64,000 bases of DNA from Paenibacillus mesophilus (GCF_005938385.1 NZ_VCRA01000001.1:557146-621145), one strand, 5' to 3'. Shown: positions 17,177 through 25,457, counted from the first letter of the stretch. A program made the numbers and translations. Notes: generated by a model from the letters alone, not told the origin.

Positions 17177-19902
17177 GTCTCTTCTCCTTCACCCCCGTAC
17201 TCGACCGCAAGCCACGGCCTACGCACCGACGAAACGGCCGGCGCATAGACGCCATAGTTGCTCACGGCCCCCGACTGCCACAAGCGGGCCAGCTGTGTAC
17301 AATCCCACCGGAAGACGGACGTCCACATCGCCCGCCTGCGAACTTTGCTGCACATCGGCTTCGGGCGAACGCGCGGCTTGCGCCGTAATACGGTTTTCGC
17401 GTTCCAGTCGCTGCTGATCCGATGGACCCGTACCAGCCTCCCCCTCACCGGTATGTGCATGACTGCCGATTTGATCGTGACGCCGGGAGGCAGCGCGGCC
17501 AGATCGAACGAAAAGTAGCATCGGACCGCCTTGCCTTTGCGAATACGGCGGAAGCGGTCGGGCCCGATCTGGAACACCTGCCCGGAAGCCGGAGCATGCG
17601 CGGGAGGAGCGGCCGCTACTTCCACAACATGATGCGCCCCATCGTCCGCCTCGGTGATATGCGGAGTATCGTAGACCTCTTCCAAATCTTGAACGTAGGG
17701 CTCGCCGTCCGGGTCCGGCCCGATCTGGTCCGCACATTCGCGTTCATCGCCGCCTTCGATCAAGTGAAGAACGCGGTTCGCGTACCGGGGGACGGAATGG
17801 TTGGCGGCGACGAAAGCTCTCGCCTGCTTGCGCATCTTCTTGCGAAGCTCCTTGTCTTCATACAACTGCAGCATGGAGTCGAACAATCGATCCTCCTCGC
17901 CCATGCCGGGAACCGTCTTGTATACGACATCGTCCGGCAGTCCCAGATGAACCCCGGTTCCGAGCACGACTGTCGGCTTGCCGTAGGACATCACGTCGAG
18001 CAGATCGCCGGACAGCTCGTCGGAACGCGGATGATGCAAATATAAGCAGACGTCGGACCGGCTTATTCGACTGCCGTATTCGTGTTCCCCCAGCGGGCCG
18101 AGAAACTCGACGCAGCCCTTCAAGCCGAGCGACTCCGCCTTCGCCAGCAGCAGGTCCCGGTAAGCCGGGTCGCATTCGCCGGCCGCACACAGCCGCACAT
18201 CGCCATGCCCCCTTTCGACGAGCTTGCCTAACCCCGTGAGCACGGACTCCAATCCGTCGCCGGGCTCGATTTTCCCGAAGCTCGAGAACGTGAAGTCGCG
18301 GTCCATGATCGCGGATACCATGACGGGCAGCCTGACAGGCTTCGGAACAAGCAATACGTTCTTGCAGCCGTTGTCTTCCAACAAACGGGCCGTCTCCGCC
18401 TGATGGACGATGAACGTTCCTTCATGCTCCAAGGGGCCCTCTTGCCCGCGCTCCCCGCCTTCTTCTCCGGATCCGTTATTCACCCCGGCGGTCAGCAGCC
18501 GAGCGATGCAGTCCGGCTCGGCGTCCTCCACCAGCACGATACCTGGATATTGCCGCATATAGTCCGGCACGATGCTATCGGCATCCGCGGGATCCAACTG
18601 ATACAGGACGGCTTTGTATCCCGCGGCTTTCCCGGGAAACGTCTCCTGGCGATACAGACGGACCCTCCGGTTGCGCATCATGTCCGGAGACGGACCCGGA
18701 CCGTTGCCGATGTATAAATCGCAGTCGTACCTTTCGGTCAATGCGGGCAGCAGAAGCTGAATGCCGTCCGGAACGCCCGCCCGGGCGGAGTGCCGGGAGA
18801 CGAATATCGCGAGCTGCTCCCGGCATGCTTCGCGAAACGCCCGCAGCGCCTTCTCCGCGCTTGCCCTCCATTGATATTTCCGAGCCTGGATGTTCCCTTT
18901 CGCGATTAGAAAGCTTCGGGACGATCCTTCGTTCAGCAGCAGCTTCAAGCCTATTCGGACTTGTTCGACATCGTGCGGCTTGACCCGGTACACCGCGTTC
19001 TCCCCGAGCTCGTTCCACTCCGCCCGATCCGCCGCCATAACCGGCGTGCCGCATGCCATCGCTTCGAGCATCGGAAAGCCGAGGCTTCCCTCTGCCCCGA
19101 GGTACGCGAACAGCTCCGCACCGCCGTACAAAAGGGCCAATTCGTCGCCGTCGACGGGCCCCGTCCACCGGACACGGTCCCGTATCCCGGCCTCTTCGGC
19201 CATGTCCAGCAGCTTACGCCGCTCCTGATCGTCCGCATCGTCCGCGATTACGAGATAATAGCTTTCGGTAAGCTCCCGGTTCGCCATGCCGAAAGCGGTG
19301 ATCAAAGCTTTCCCCTGCCGCCTCACAAGCCCGGTTCCGGCGCACAGCACGTACCGGCCGGGTATTCCGAATCGGGACAAATCCCGCTTCTCCGCCGAGG
19401 CGCGCTCGAACCGCCGGTCGATTCCTCCCGCGATGATCTCGATCTTCTCCACCGGGATGCCGGCCGACTCGGATACCGTTTGCTTCATATACTCCGTCGG
19501 GGTCAGCACCAGGTCGCAGCTTCGGAGAAAATCGAGCGCGCTCTCGCTCGTTTCGCCGTTCCGTCCGTCCGGCGGAACGGCGTCCTTCATGTCCGGCGGA
19601 CTCCACTCGAGCAGCAGAGCCGCCACCTTCGCAGTACCGAACCATTCCTTGCGCAAGCCCTGCTCCACGCTCATGAACGGATCGGTTACGACAAACAGAT
19701 CGATCGCATGCTCCGTCATAAAACGGCCGAGACGGTCCCGACGACACTCGGCATGCTCCGCTTCCGCATCCGGATCGTAGCGGACAATCGAATGCTCCGG
19801 ACCGAATTGCGCCAACGCTTCGATGAATTGGCTGACATACCGCCCCTTCGCGAGAGCGCCGAAACGGCTCGGAAGACGGGGTATGCAGAAAGCGATATTC
19901 AT
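17173..19902 (-). CDS. Fused double GT4 glycosyltransferase with C-terminal CBM96/DNRLRE-like domain
   Basis: A 909-residue protein with three parts. Residues about 1-385 form a complete GT4, with GLVRRQGKALITAF as donor-domain entry and GFPMLEAMACGTPV as signature. Residues about 395-735 form a second GT4-like unit, with LLDVMSYGKPTVVL. After a proline-rich linker, about 115 residues read CYFSFDLAALPPGVTIKSAV... and SNYGVYAP; this matches the jelly-roll DNRLRE/CBM96 type normally found on secreted or wall-bound proteins. First gene of the UDP-xylose operon. No signal peptide. The GT calls are firm; the C-terminal domain call is by pattern. Confidence 0.82.
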   Translation of the reverse strand: MNIAFCIPRLPSRFGALAKGRYVSQFIEALAQFGPEHSIVRYDPDAEAEHAECRRDRLGRFMTEHAIDLFVVTDPFMSVEQGLRKEWFGTAKVAALLLEWSPPDMKDAVPPDGRNGETSESALDFLRSCDLVLTPTEYMKQTVSESAGIPVEKIEIIAGGIDRRFERASAEKRDLSRFGIPGRYVLCAGTGLVRRQGKALITAFGMANRELTESYYLVIADDADDQERRKLLDMAEEAGIRDRVRWTGPVDGDELALLYGGAELFAYLGAEGSLGFPMLEAMACGTPVMAADRAEWNELGENAVYRVKPHDVEQVRIGLKLLLNEGSSRSFLIAKGNIQARKYQWRASAEKALRAFREACREQLAIFVSRHSARAGVPDGIQLLLPALTERYDCDLYIGNGPGPSPDMMRNRRVRLYRQETFPGKAAGYKAVLYQLDPADADSIVPDYMRQYPGIVLVEDAEPDCIARLLTAGVNNGSGEEGGERGQEGPLEHEGTFIVHQAETARLLEDNGCKNVLLVPKPVRLPVMVSAIMDRDFTFSSFGKIEPGDGLESVLTGLGKLVERGHGDVRLCAAGECDPAYRDLLLAKAESLGLKGCVEFLGPLGEHEYGSRISRSDVCLYLHHPRSDELSGDLLDVMSYGKPTVVLGTGVHLGLPDDVVYKTVPGMGEEDRLFDSMLQLYEDKELRKKMRKQARAFVAANHSVPRYANRVLHLIEGGDERECADQIGPDPDGEPYVQDLEEVYDTPHITEADDGAHHVVEVAAAPPAHAPASGQVFQIGPDRFRRIRKGKAVRCYFSFDLAALPPGVTIKSAVMHIPVRGRLVRVHRISSDWNAKTVLRRKPRVRPKPMCSKVRRRAMWTSVFRWDCTQLARLWQSGAVSNYGVYAPAVSSVRRPWLAVEYGGEGEET

Positions 19903-20273
19903 AAATTCACCACCTTAATCGGCTGGAAACGCCGCTTATAGCGCGGCTTTCCGACATATATCCCATCATATGCGCCCGAAGAAACTGTACTTGGACCGTT
20001 AACCCTACGGCGCATAAATTGGCGTTTGACCCATCATGAAGAAGCCGGCGAAATCCGATTGGGGATTTCACCGGCTTCTTTGTACCCTTACCGCTAAGCG
20101 AAACCGTACAGCCCCGATTCGCGCTGTAGATTCACATACCGTTTGCCTGTCCGATTCGATCGCGATTTCGATGCCTCGCATCCATTCGGCTTAAATCATT
20201 GCGTCCCTATCCTTCGGCGGGATAGCCCGTCCGATAAGTCCAGAGCGCAAGTAGGGGTGCCCACTGGCTTTTC
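19903..20273. other. Intergenic region upstream of the double-GT4 gene
   Basis: No gene is supported here. On the minus strand CATATGATG, about 65 nt upstream of the glycosyltransferase start, matches a sigma-K -10 box, but no AC-containing -35 box is found at the right distance. A hairpin at 20039-20080 is listed separately. The remainder, next to the small basic-protein gene, shows no clear signal. Confidence 0.5.
20039..20080. terminator. Terminator-like hairpin
   Basis: The arms AAGAAGCCGGCGAAATCC and GGATTTCACCGGCTTCTT pair over 18 positions with one mismatch around a 6-nt loop. The following T-run is short (TTTGTACCC on plus; none on minus). It lies downstream of the small minus-strand gene ending at 20274 and could end its transcript. 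Confidence 0.5.
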
Positions 20274-20522
20274 TTATTTTCTTCGGCGTTTCTTTTTCTT
20301 CGATTTTTTCATAAAAAACTTCATTGTTGATTCGAGCAAACGTTCAAAGGGCACCTTTTCAATGATGAGAGATGCGGCTTGATCCAGCGAAGGAAGCCCA
20401 CCCGTCTGCGATTCGGCCTTATTAGACGCTCGGTCCTGCTCGGTCTTTCCCGGGTTCTGCATGCTCTCGAGCTCCTTGCGGACGAACTGCCTCCACTCGA
20501 GGTCATTTTCGGTAGCTTTCAT
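20274..20522 (-). CDS. Small protein with polybasic C-terminus, unknown function
   Basis: An 82-residue protein, not recognised. The N-terminal part is acidic and helical (ENDLEWRQFVRKELESMQ). A middle helix SLIIEKVPFERLLESTMKFF is followed by an almost pure Lys/Arg tail, KKSKKKKRRRK. Strong GGGAGGAG site nine bases before ATG. It is divergent from the plus-strand group of small proteins, two of which also end in basic tails, so a shared localisation or binding mode is possible (inference). Confidence 0.72.
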   Translation of the reverse strand: MKATENDLEWRQFVRKELESMQNPGKTEQDRASNKAESQTGGLPSLDQAASLIIEKVPFERLLESTMKFFMKKSKKKKRRRK

Positions 20523-20826
20523 TGAAAACTCCTCCCATTATAAAGTTGGGCGACAACGCTCCGATCCTGGACAATCCATGAGCGGTACGACCGCTCTATC
20601 GGCTTTGTCCCTCATAAGTTATGAACCGCTCTGCGCATGCGAAATAGACTGAAGCGGAAACATCCGAACATTGTGCGGGTACCTATAAAAATCGCAGATA
20701 GATGTACATATACTGAACTCAAACTAGTTGATTGTAACAGGCTGGAATTTGCCCCTTCCAGGGCATATTACGACCGAAAGCATCGATGCAGATAAGCATA
20801 ATCAAACAGAGGGAGCGAGAACGATA
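20523..20826. other. Divergent intergenic region of the small-protein island
   Basis: No gene is supported. The region separates the minus-strand 82-residue gene from the plus-strand small-protein operon. CATATACTG at about 20708 resembles a sigma-K -10 box but lacks a suitable -35 box. A CATAAGTTATG stretch near 20612 reads as a -10-like motif on both strands, again without a good -35. I make no firm promoter call. Confidence 0.4.
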
Positions 20827-21072
20827 TTGAATACCAAGAACATGGGATTTGCGGACAAGGCGCTATTTATACTCGGCCTGACATTAAGCGGGGTAATTAC
20901 CTTTGTTCTTGTGGTGGGGGTAATTATTGCAGTCATCAAATTATATATGGAGGAGAAAATGCATGCTATGGGAACTATGTCCGCCCCCATGCTGGATAAC
21001 AAACCCGAGGCGGAGTTGATCCCTGCTCCGTCGGAGCAAAATGGCCGAGGCAAGGGCAAGTCTGCTAAATGA
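20827..21072 (+). CDS. Small single-pass membrane protein, unknown function
   Basis: About 81 residues from a TTG start 12 nt after GAGGGAG; an ATG five codons later (20842) is possible. One hydrophobic segment (ILGLTLSGVITFVLVVGVII) spans the membrane, followed by a short helix and a polar, Pro-rich tail ending in RGKGKSAK. No family recognised. First gene of a plus-strand group containing two paralogous amphipathic small proteins and two TPR-like proteins. Confidence 0.65.
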   Translation: MNTKNMGFADKALFILGLTLSGVITFVLVVGVIIAVIKLYMEEKMHAMGTMSAPMLDNKPEAELIPAPSEQNGRGKGKSAK

Positions 21073-21149
21073 AGACGATCCGCAAGCCTCGCGTCACCCT
21101 TGCATCCCGTTAAGTCCGGACCTTTAGCTTTCATAAGGGGGTGAAGCAA

Positions 21150-21434
21150 ATGCAAAAGGGCAGTCAAAATTTCTCGAGGATTTTGGGGGAAATCAAGAAG
21201 GAATTTTTCCGTTTCGCCGACAGCTATGCAAAAGCTGTTAGTGACGGCGCGAATGTAACCGGCAAGAACATCATCGAGGATTTATCAAAATCGGATTCGG
21301 TTCAGCCATCCGATATTTCTTTAGGAAAATTTATATCGGCCGTTAAGAGCGGTGTGCAGCATGCCGGTGAACAAATGATAAAGTCCGGAGTGGACCAAGT
21401 CGAGCGGATGAAACAAAAAGCGAAAAAACAATAA
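21150..21434 (+). CDS. Small basic-tailed protein (paralogue A), unknown function
   Basis: 94 residues from the ATG eight bases after AAGGGGGTG; an earlier in-frame GTG overlaps that site and is unlikely. Composition is amphipathic and Ser/Lys-rich, with SLGKFISAVKSGVQHAGEQM then GVDQVERMKQKAKKQ at the end. The C-terminal half aligns with the protein starting at 23074 (LKLGTLTGALKSSV...GIERVKSL), so the two are diverged paralogues flanking the TPR-like pair. No known domain. Confidence 0.68.
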   Translation: MQKGSQNFSRILGEIKKEFFRFADSYAKAVSDGANVTGKNIIEDLSKSDSVQPSDISLGKFISAVKSGVQHAGEQMIKSGVDQVERMKQKAKKQ

Positions 21435-21763
21435 CGCACCCTGGATTGGCGGGCATGATAGGCTAATAGGCGCTGACGATATGAGTTTACGAGCTATCGT
21501 CCGATCGCAAGGAATCATGCCCGCAGAGTCACCTGCATTCAACGCCAATAGCCTCGCATTACAACTCCGAACTTTTCTATGTCGGATGCTAGACTTGGAC
21601 ATACATACATTTATAAGAAACCGAGTGTTTCATCCAACCGCTATAAGGGGATCGCACATATCGTATCATACGGTTATCATTTCTCGTTTTGTGTTTCTCC
21701 GGCGCAAAAAGTATGCCCTATTAGCGTCATTCCGCCGGATATATCATTGGGAGGTCGATAGGA
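21432..21763. other. Intergenic region between small-protein and TPR-like genes
   Basis: No coding sequence is supported. CATACATT near 21600 matches a sigma-E -10 box but I find no convincing -35 partner; CATACGGTT near 21671 is a weak sigma-K -10 match, also without a -35. The downstream gene has its own strong GGGAGG site, so it may have its own promoter here. Confidence 0.35.
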
Positions 21764-22291
21764 ATGGCCGTTCAGAGCGCCCACACAAAACAATTCGAGG
21801 AAGCCAAAACACTCCATAATAAAGGGGTGGATGGAGACAAAAAAGCGGTGATCAAAGCAAACGAGATGCTCTTGAAGCTTCGTGAGGCCGAGCCAAAAAA
21901 CGCACTAATCGAAGCCTACTACGGGAGTACTCTCGTTCTATTGGGCCGGGACGCCGTAAAAATTTTGGAAAGAGCGGATAGGGCGCAAGAGGGATTGGAC
22001 GTATTGAATGAAGCCGTTTCTTTAGACTCCAATCACAAAGAAATTCGGCTGCTGCGCGGGAACATTTGTGTAAGGCTGCCGGAGTCCTTTTTCCATTGTT
22101 CGGAAACGGCAATCGAGGACTTCACCTTCCTGCTAGACCGTTATAAAGAGAATTCCGGCTACCTTACTCCGAATCAAGTGCGCGAGATCACGCAAAACTT
22201 AAGCGCCGCTTACCGAAATGCGGGAAAACCCGACGAAGCCAAGGCAGTTTTGCAGCGTCTCGCTTCATTGGAGCGGAACAAAAAATCATAA
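21764..22291 (+). CDS. TPR-like helical repeat protein (paralogue 1)
   Basis: A 175-residue all-helical protein with TPR-like spacing: NALIEAYYGSTLVLLGRDAV, then LDVLNEAVSLDSNHKEIRLL, and the final NLSAAYRNAGKPDEAKAVLQRL, which is a clear TPR helix pair. It is about 60 percent alike by eye to the protein at 25458 and more distantly to the next gene. The family is unnamed to me. TPR folds bind peptides, so a scaffold role among the small proteins around it is plausible but inferred. ATG start after GGGAGG. Confidence 0.75.
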   Translation: MAVQSAHTKQFEEAKTLHNKGVDGDKKAVIKANEMLLKLREAEPKNALIEAYYGSTLVLLGRDAVKILERADRAQEGLDVLNEAVSLDSNHKEIRLLRGNICVRLPESFFHCSETAIEDFTFLLDRYKENSGYLTPNQVREITQNLSAAYRNAGKPDEAKAVLQRLASLERNKKS

Positions 22292-22312
22292 GAAAAGAGA
22301 GGGAGTAGACCA

Positions 22313-23017
22313 TTGACATTCGATGAGAGACTCGACAGGATTAAATCGCTGTATAAAGAGGGCACGAAAGGCAATGCAAACGCCGTCCAAGAAGCGAACC
22401 AGCTGCTGGAAAGGCTGCGGCAGGACTATCCGGACAACCCTCTTGCGGACGCTTACCATGGCAGCATCATGCTATTAATCGCCAAGGATAGAACAAAGCC
22501 GCTCGAAAGATTGAAATGGGCGAAAAACGGCTTAAAGCTTCTCGATAAAGCGGTAGCAGCCGCTCCGAACGACAACAGAATCCGATATCTTCGCGGCAAG
22601 TCCGCATACAGGCTGCCGGAGAAGCATTTCCAACGGACGCAGATGGTGATCGATGATTATAATTTCGTGATCAATCACCAGGTCAAGCTCGGAAGCATCG
22701 ACTATACGAAACTAACCTACGAGCTCGGCGAGGCGCATCGCAGAATCGGTCGGAACGGGGATGCGGCCAGATGCTGGACCAAGCTGGAGCAGCAAACGCA
22801 AGATCCGGAATTCAAGCAGCTTCTCAGGCAAAAGCTGCAATCCTTGGAAGGCAGACCTGCGGTCGAGCACATCCAATCCAACGACAGTCTCACCTCGCTC
22901 TTGATGAAAAGAACCGCGCGAGCCGCAGGTACTGTAATCCTCAACTGGGTGAAAGAAAATAAGAAAAAAGAAGAACGCCGGGAGCGCAAACGCCGCAAGA
23001 AGAAAAAGCGGCACTAG
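22313..23017 (+). CDS. TPR-like protein with polybasic C-terminal tail (paralogue 2)
   Basis: 234 residues from a TTG start after GAGGGAG. Residues 1-185 repeat the TPR-like pattern of the previous gene (DAYHGSIMLLIAKDRTKPLERL, NDNRIRYLRGKSAYRLPEKHF). After a linker, the helix TVILNWVKEN runs into KKKEERRERKRRKKKKRH. The polybasic end is absent from its two paralogues but resembles the tail of the 82-residue protein at 20274. The motif RxLRGxxxxRLPE is shared by all three TPR-like proteins. Confidence 0.75.
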   Translation: MTFDERLDRIKSLYKEGTKGNANAVQEANQLLERLRQDYPDNPLADAYHGSIMLLIAKDRTKPLERLKWAKNGLKLLDKAVAAAPNDNRIRYLRGKSAYRLPEKHFQRTQMVIDDYNFVINHQVKLGSIDYTKLTYELGEAHRRIGRNGDAARCWTKLEQQTQDPEFKQLLRQKLQSLEGRPAVEHIQSNDSLTSLLMKRTARAAGTVILNWVKENKKKEERRERKRRKKKKRH

Positions 23018-23073
23018 AGCGCGAATCATCCCCTATGCCGAGTCAAACGGGACCTCGAAAGGAGGTGAGGCAT

Positions 23074-23382
23074 ATGTCAGATTTGATAAAAGGAGTCTTC
23101 AAAGGATTAAAAAATGAAATCGTATTTCTCGCCGGAGCTGCTTTGAAGAGCGGGGCTTCCAACATCAGCAGCCAGCTAATGAATGTGACGAGCGACGAAA
23201 ATCAAACGGCCGGTCTCAAATTGGGAACGCTCACCGGAGCTTTGAAGAGCAGTGTCATGGCGACCGGCCAAGACTTAATGTCGGTAGGAATAGAGCGCGT
23301 GAAGTCACTCTCCCCGGAGGACAAGAAATCGAAAGCGTCAAAGAAATCTGCGCGGACGCAACGATCGAAGGGTGAGAAATAA
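23074..23382 (+). CDS. Small amphipathic protein (paralogue B), unknown function
   Basis: 102 residues starting at the ATG behind a perfect AAAGGAGGTGA site, so the longer frame from 23035 is rejected. It begins MSDLIKGVFKGLKNEIVFLAG, then Ser/Gly-rich segments and a basic end KKSARTQRSKGEK. The middle aligns with the protein at 21150. Last gene of the small-protein operon, followed by an imperfect terminator. No known domain. Confidence 0.7.
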   Translation: MSDLIKGVFKGLKNEIVFLAGAALKSGASNISSQLMNVTSDENQTAGLKLGTLTGALKSSVMATGQDLMSVGIERVKSLSPEDKKSKASKKSARTQRSKGEK

Positions 23383-23400
23383 AACTATGGTTCTGCACAG

Positions 23401-23440
23401 AAGGGCTCCGGCCGTCAATCGGCTGAGGGCCTTTTCCTTT
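23401..23440 (+). terminator. Terminator of the small-protein operon
   Basis: An imperfect 14-bp stem (AAGGGCTCCGGCCG against CGGCTGAGGGCCTT, two mismatches) with a 5-nt loop is followed by TTCCTTTTAT. It lies 18 nt after the last plus-strand stop codon. Confidence 0.55.
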
Positions 23441-23494
23441 TATCCGCGCTCTATGGAATGCATCGTTTCATAGAGTGATCGGCAACGACGAAAC

Positions 23495-23539
23495 AAAAAG
23501 ACGACTCTGTTTCAGTTAGAATGAGCAGTCGTCTTTTTT
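23495..23539. terminator. Bidirectional terminator between small-protein operon and mtnK
   Basis: AAAAAGACGACT and AGTCGTCTTTTTT form a 12-bp stem around a 20-nt loop. T-runs flank it on both strands. It lies between convergent genes, 8 nt from the mtnK stop, and should end mtnK transcripts on the minus strand. Confidence 0.8.
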
Positions 23540-23546
23540 CTGTAAT

Positions 23547-24782
23547 TTATTGCCGTCCAAGGCAATCGCCGTTTCCGCGGTTTGCGGCTTCCAAGGCGAT
23601 ATCCAACAAGTCCTCGATGGAGCGGGCGGAGCGGTTCCCTTTGATTAACGCCGCGCCAATCTCCAGCGCGATCCGCTGCGCGCGTTCACGGGCAGCCGCA
23701 TCATCAATGCGGTCGATGTCCGCGACATGGATAAAACCGTAGACGCGGCACACCATTAACACCCCGGCAAAGCCGATTGTGTCCTGCAGCAGTCTTGCCA
23801 TATACAAATCTTGATATCCTCGCGTCCTCGCCATCCGGTCGGCCGCATGCCCGTTCCAAAGCTCGCGGAACTGAAGCTCGAATTGTGTCCATAAATCGCG
23901 CACCGTATCCAGCAGGTAGCGGCGGTAATCGGTGCGCTCCGTCTCGTTCGCGCTCCAGCCCTCTTGGCCCGAATAGTTCAGCAGCAGATTAGCAAGAACC
24001 GTCCCGATATCGAAGCCCATCGGGCCGTAATAAGCAAATTCGGGATCAATGACCTTTGTCGAATCCGGCTTGACGAATATATTATCCGTATGCAAATCGC
24101 CATGCAGCAGAGCCTCTGCTTTCGTCATTATTTTCTCCCTCAGCAGCATGACTTCAAGATGCAGATCCGTATCCGCCCATATGCGTTCAACGGCATCGCG
24201 GATTTGAGGCTCGAACCGATTCATTCGGGACTTCGTATAAGGAGCGTAAAAGATGAGATCCTCGGTGATACTGCAAAGCTCCGGATTAATGAACGCTTTC
24301 ACCAGCAGTTTTTTCTCCTGTTGGTCCATGGCCAGATCCGAGGTGAAGAACGACGTCTGCGCCAAGAATGATCCGATATGCCCGGCGAACAACGGATACC
24401 GGCCACGCTCCATCAGTCCGCGGCGCATGGGAGTATGATCGCTTAAATCTTCCATGACCATTAACGCCAAATCCGGCTCGTACGCGTATACCTTTGGCGT
24501 CAGATCAGGACGAAGCTTGCCTTGAATGCTCAGAGCTTCGCTCTCAATGCGCACCCTATCCAGCGTCAAGGGAACCGCTTCGCCGATTACCTTGGCGTAA
24601 GGCAGCGCTTGCTTTACAATTAAGCTTCGCCCTGATGCCGGATCCGATATATGAAACACATGATTAAGATTACCGTCGCCGATCTCCCTTGACTTCAGCT
24701 GCGCACCATCCGGGAATACATCCTTGATGCCGCGTACGTACTCGACCGCTTCCTCTGGCGTTAAGACGTGATAATCTTTCAT
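23547..24782 (-). CDS. mtnK: S-methyl-5-thioribose kinase
   Basis: A 411-residue kinase of the aminoglycoside phosphotransferase fold that phosphorylates methylthioribose in methionine salvage. The catalytic loop reads HGDLHTDNIF, the metal aspartate is in VIDPEFAYYGP, and IGDGNLNHVFHI forms the nucleotide loop; all are MtnK-typical. The start is the ATG behind GGGAGGGG; an open extension of 39 codons upstream lacks a site. It is isolated from other salvage genes and unrelated to the glycan genes. Length is usual for MtnK. Confidence 0.92.
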   Translation of the reverse strand: MKDYHVLTPEEAVEYVRGIKDVFPDGAQLKSREIGDGNLNHVFHISDPASGRSLIVKQALPYAKVIGEAVPLTLDRVRIESEALSIQGKLRPDLTPKVYAYEPDLALMVMEDLSDHTPMRRGLMERGRYPLFAGHIGSFLAQTSFFTSDLAMDQQEKKLLVKAFINPELCSITEDLIFYAPYTKSRMNRFEPQIRDAVERIWADTDLHLEVMLLREKIMTKAEALLHGDLHTDNIFVKPDSTKVIDPEFAYYGPMGFDIGTVLANLLLNYSGQEGWSANETERTDYRRYLLDTVRDLWTQFELQFRELWNGHAADRMARTRGYQDLYMARLLQDTIGFAGVLMVCRVYGFIHVADIDRIDDAAARERAQRIALEIGAALIKGNRSARSIEDLLDIALEAANRGNGDCLGRQ

Positions 24783-24865
24783 TTTTCGAATCCCCTCCCT
24801 GTAAGTCAACAAGAGACATCGGCGTATGCAGAATGGAGAGAACGTCAAATAAGCCCTCCTTGCAC

Positions 24866-24903
24866 GGGGGGATGGAGCCGGATCGCGACACAACGGCACC
24901 CCC
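24866..24903 (-). promoter_or_regulatory. Structured mtnK leader element of unknown class
   Basis: In the 220-nt leader of mtnK, GGGGG-ATGGA-GCCG-13 nt-CGGC-A-CCCCC forms a two-part stem with an asymmetric internal loop. In Bacillus mtnK is preceded by a SAM-I riboswitch; I looked for the S-box core elements (AGAGGTGGAGGGA, CAACC) and do not find them. The hairpin is seen directly; a regulatory role is only suspected from its position. Confidence 0.3.
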
Positions 24904-25004
24904 TAAAGTTCATCGGTTATTACCCAAGTAGCTCTCCAATGTATGTCTGCTTCAAGGGGTGCAATACGTGGCCGCGGGGTTTATTTTGCGCCTTCTCCGC
25001 TCTT

Positions 25005-25265
25005 TTACTCTCCTTGTCCTGCTTTAGCTTGTACTTTCATCAGTTTCTTTTGCATCTTTTCCTCTATCTTTGCTTTTTTCTTCGCATATTTCCCCTCATC
25101 TTTTCCTGCTTTCTCTTGCGCTTTTACCAGTTTCTTTTGAGCTTGTTCCACTATCTTCGCTTTTTTCTCTACGACTTTTTTATCCGCGTTCGCATTAGCC
25201 GCGTTCACTTCGTCGGCGGCAGCGCCTTCCATAACGTCTTTTTCAATCGCATTCTCTTCAGCCAT
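25005..25265 (-). CDS. Small highly charged coiled-coil protein, unknown function
   Basis: 86 residues, almost entirely Ala, Lys and Glu, with repeats of the type KKAKIxEKxQKKLxKxQxKAG occurring twice (residues about 34-55 and 62-84). This predicts a long charged helix or coiled coil. Excellent AAAGGAGGG site before ATG. A sigma-A-like promoter lies about 85-110 nt upstream. Alanine/lysine-rich charged helices of this kind are seen in several spore-associated small proteins, but no family was recognised. Confidence 0.68.
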   Translation of the reverse strand: MAEENAIEKDVMEGAAADEVNAANANADKKVVEKKAKIVEQAQKKLVKAQEKAGKDEGKYAKKKAKIEEKMQKKLMKVQAKAGQGE

Positions 25266-25349
25266 GCTATTCCCTCCTTTACGATTTCTCTATATGAGAT
25301 GCAAAAATACGAAATTTGACTCGGACAAATGCAGCAGGATAAGTCGACC

Positions 25350-25377
25350 ATTTTATATGCACCCGAATGCTTGCCAA
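25350..25377 (-). promoter_or_regulatory. Candidate sigma-A promoter for the coiled-coil gene
   Basis: On the minus strand TTGGCA, 16 nt, TAAAAT matches the vegetative consensus at 5 of 6 positions in each box. It lies about 85 nt upstream of the 86-residue gene. Pattern match only. Confidence 0.35.
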
Positions 25378-25390
25378 TACATATACCTAA

Positions 25391-25419
25391 CACGGGGCAT
25401 GCTTGTTCAGCATAAATTG
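25391..25419 (+). promoter_or_regulatory. Candidate sigma-K promoter for the third TPR-like gene
   Basis: CACG, 16 nt, CATAAATTG fits mACm-N16/17-CATAnnnTA apart from the last base of each box. It lies 39 nt before the ATG of the TPR-like gene at 25458. If real, it would place this helical protein in the late mother cell. Confidence 0.42.
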
Positions 25420-25457
25420 TTACATATGCCATTTTGCATGAGGAGGTGGATAAACAT

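Noticed and set aside
21481..21819. 112-codon plus-strand frame before the first TPR-like gene
   Set aside because: It overlaps the well-supported start of the TPR-like gene in another frame, has no good ribosome-binding site and shows no protein-like composition.
24783..25004. SAM-I riboswitch upstream of mtnK
   Set aside because: Expected from Bacillus precedent, but the conserved core sequences are not present on either strand.
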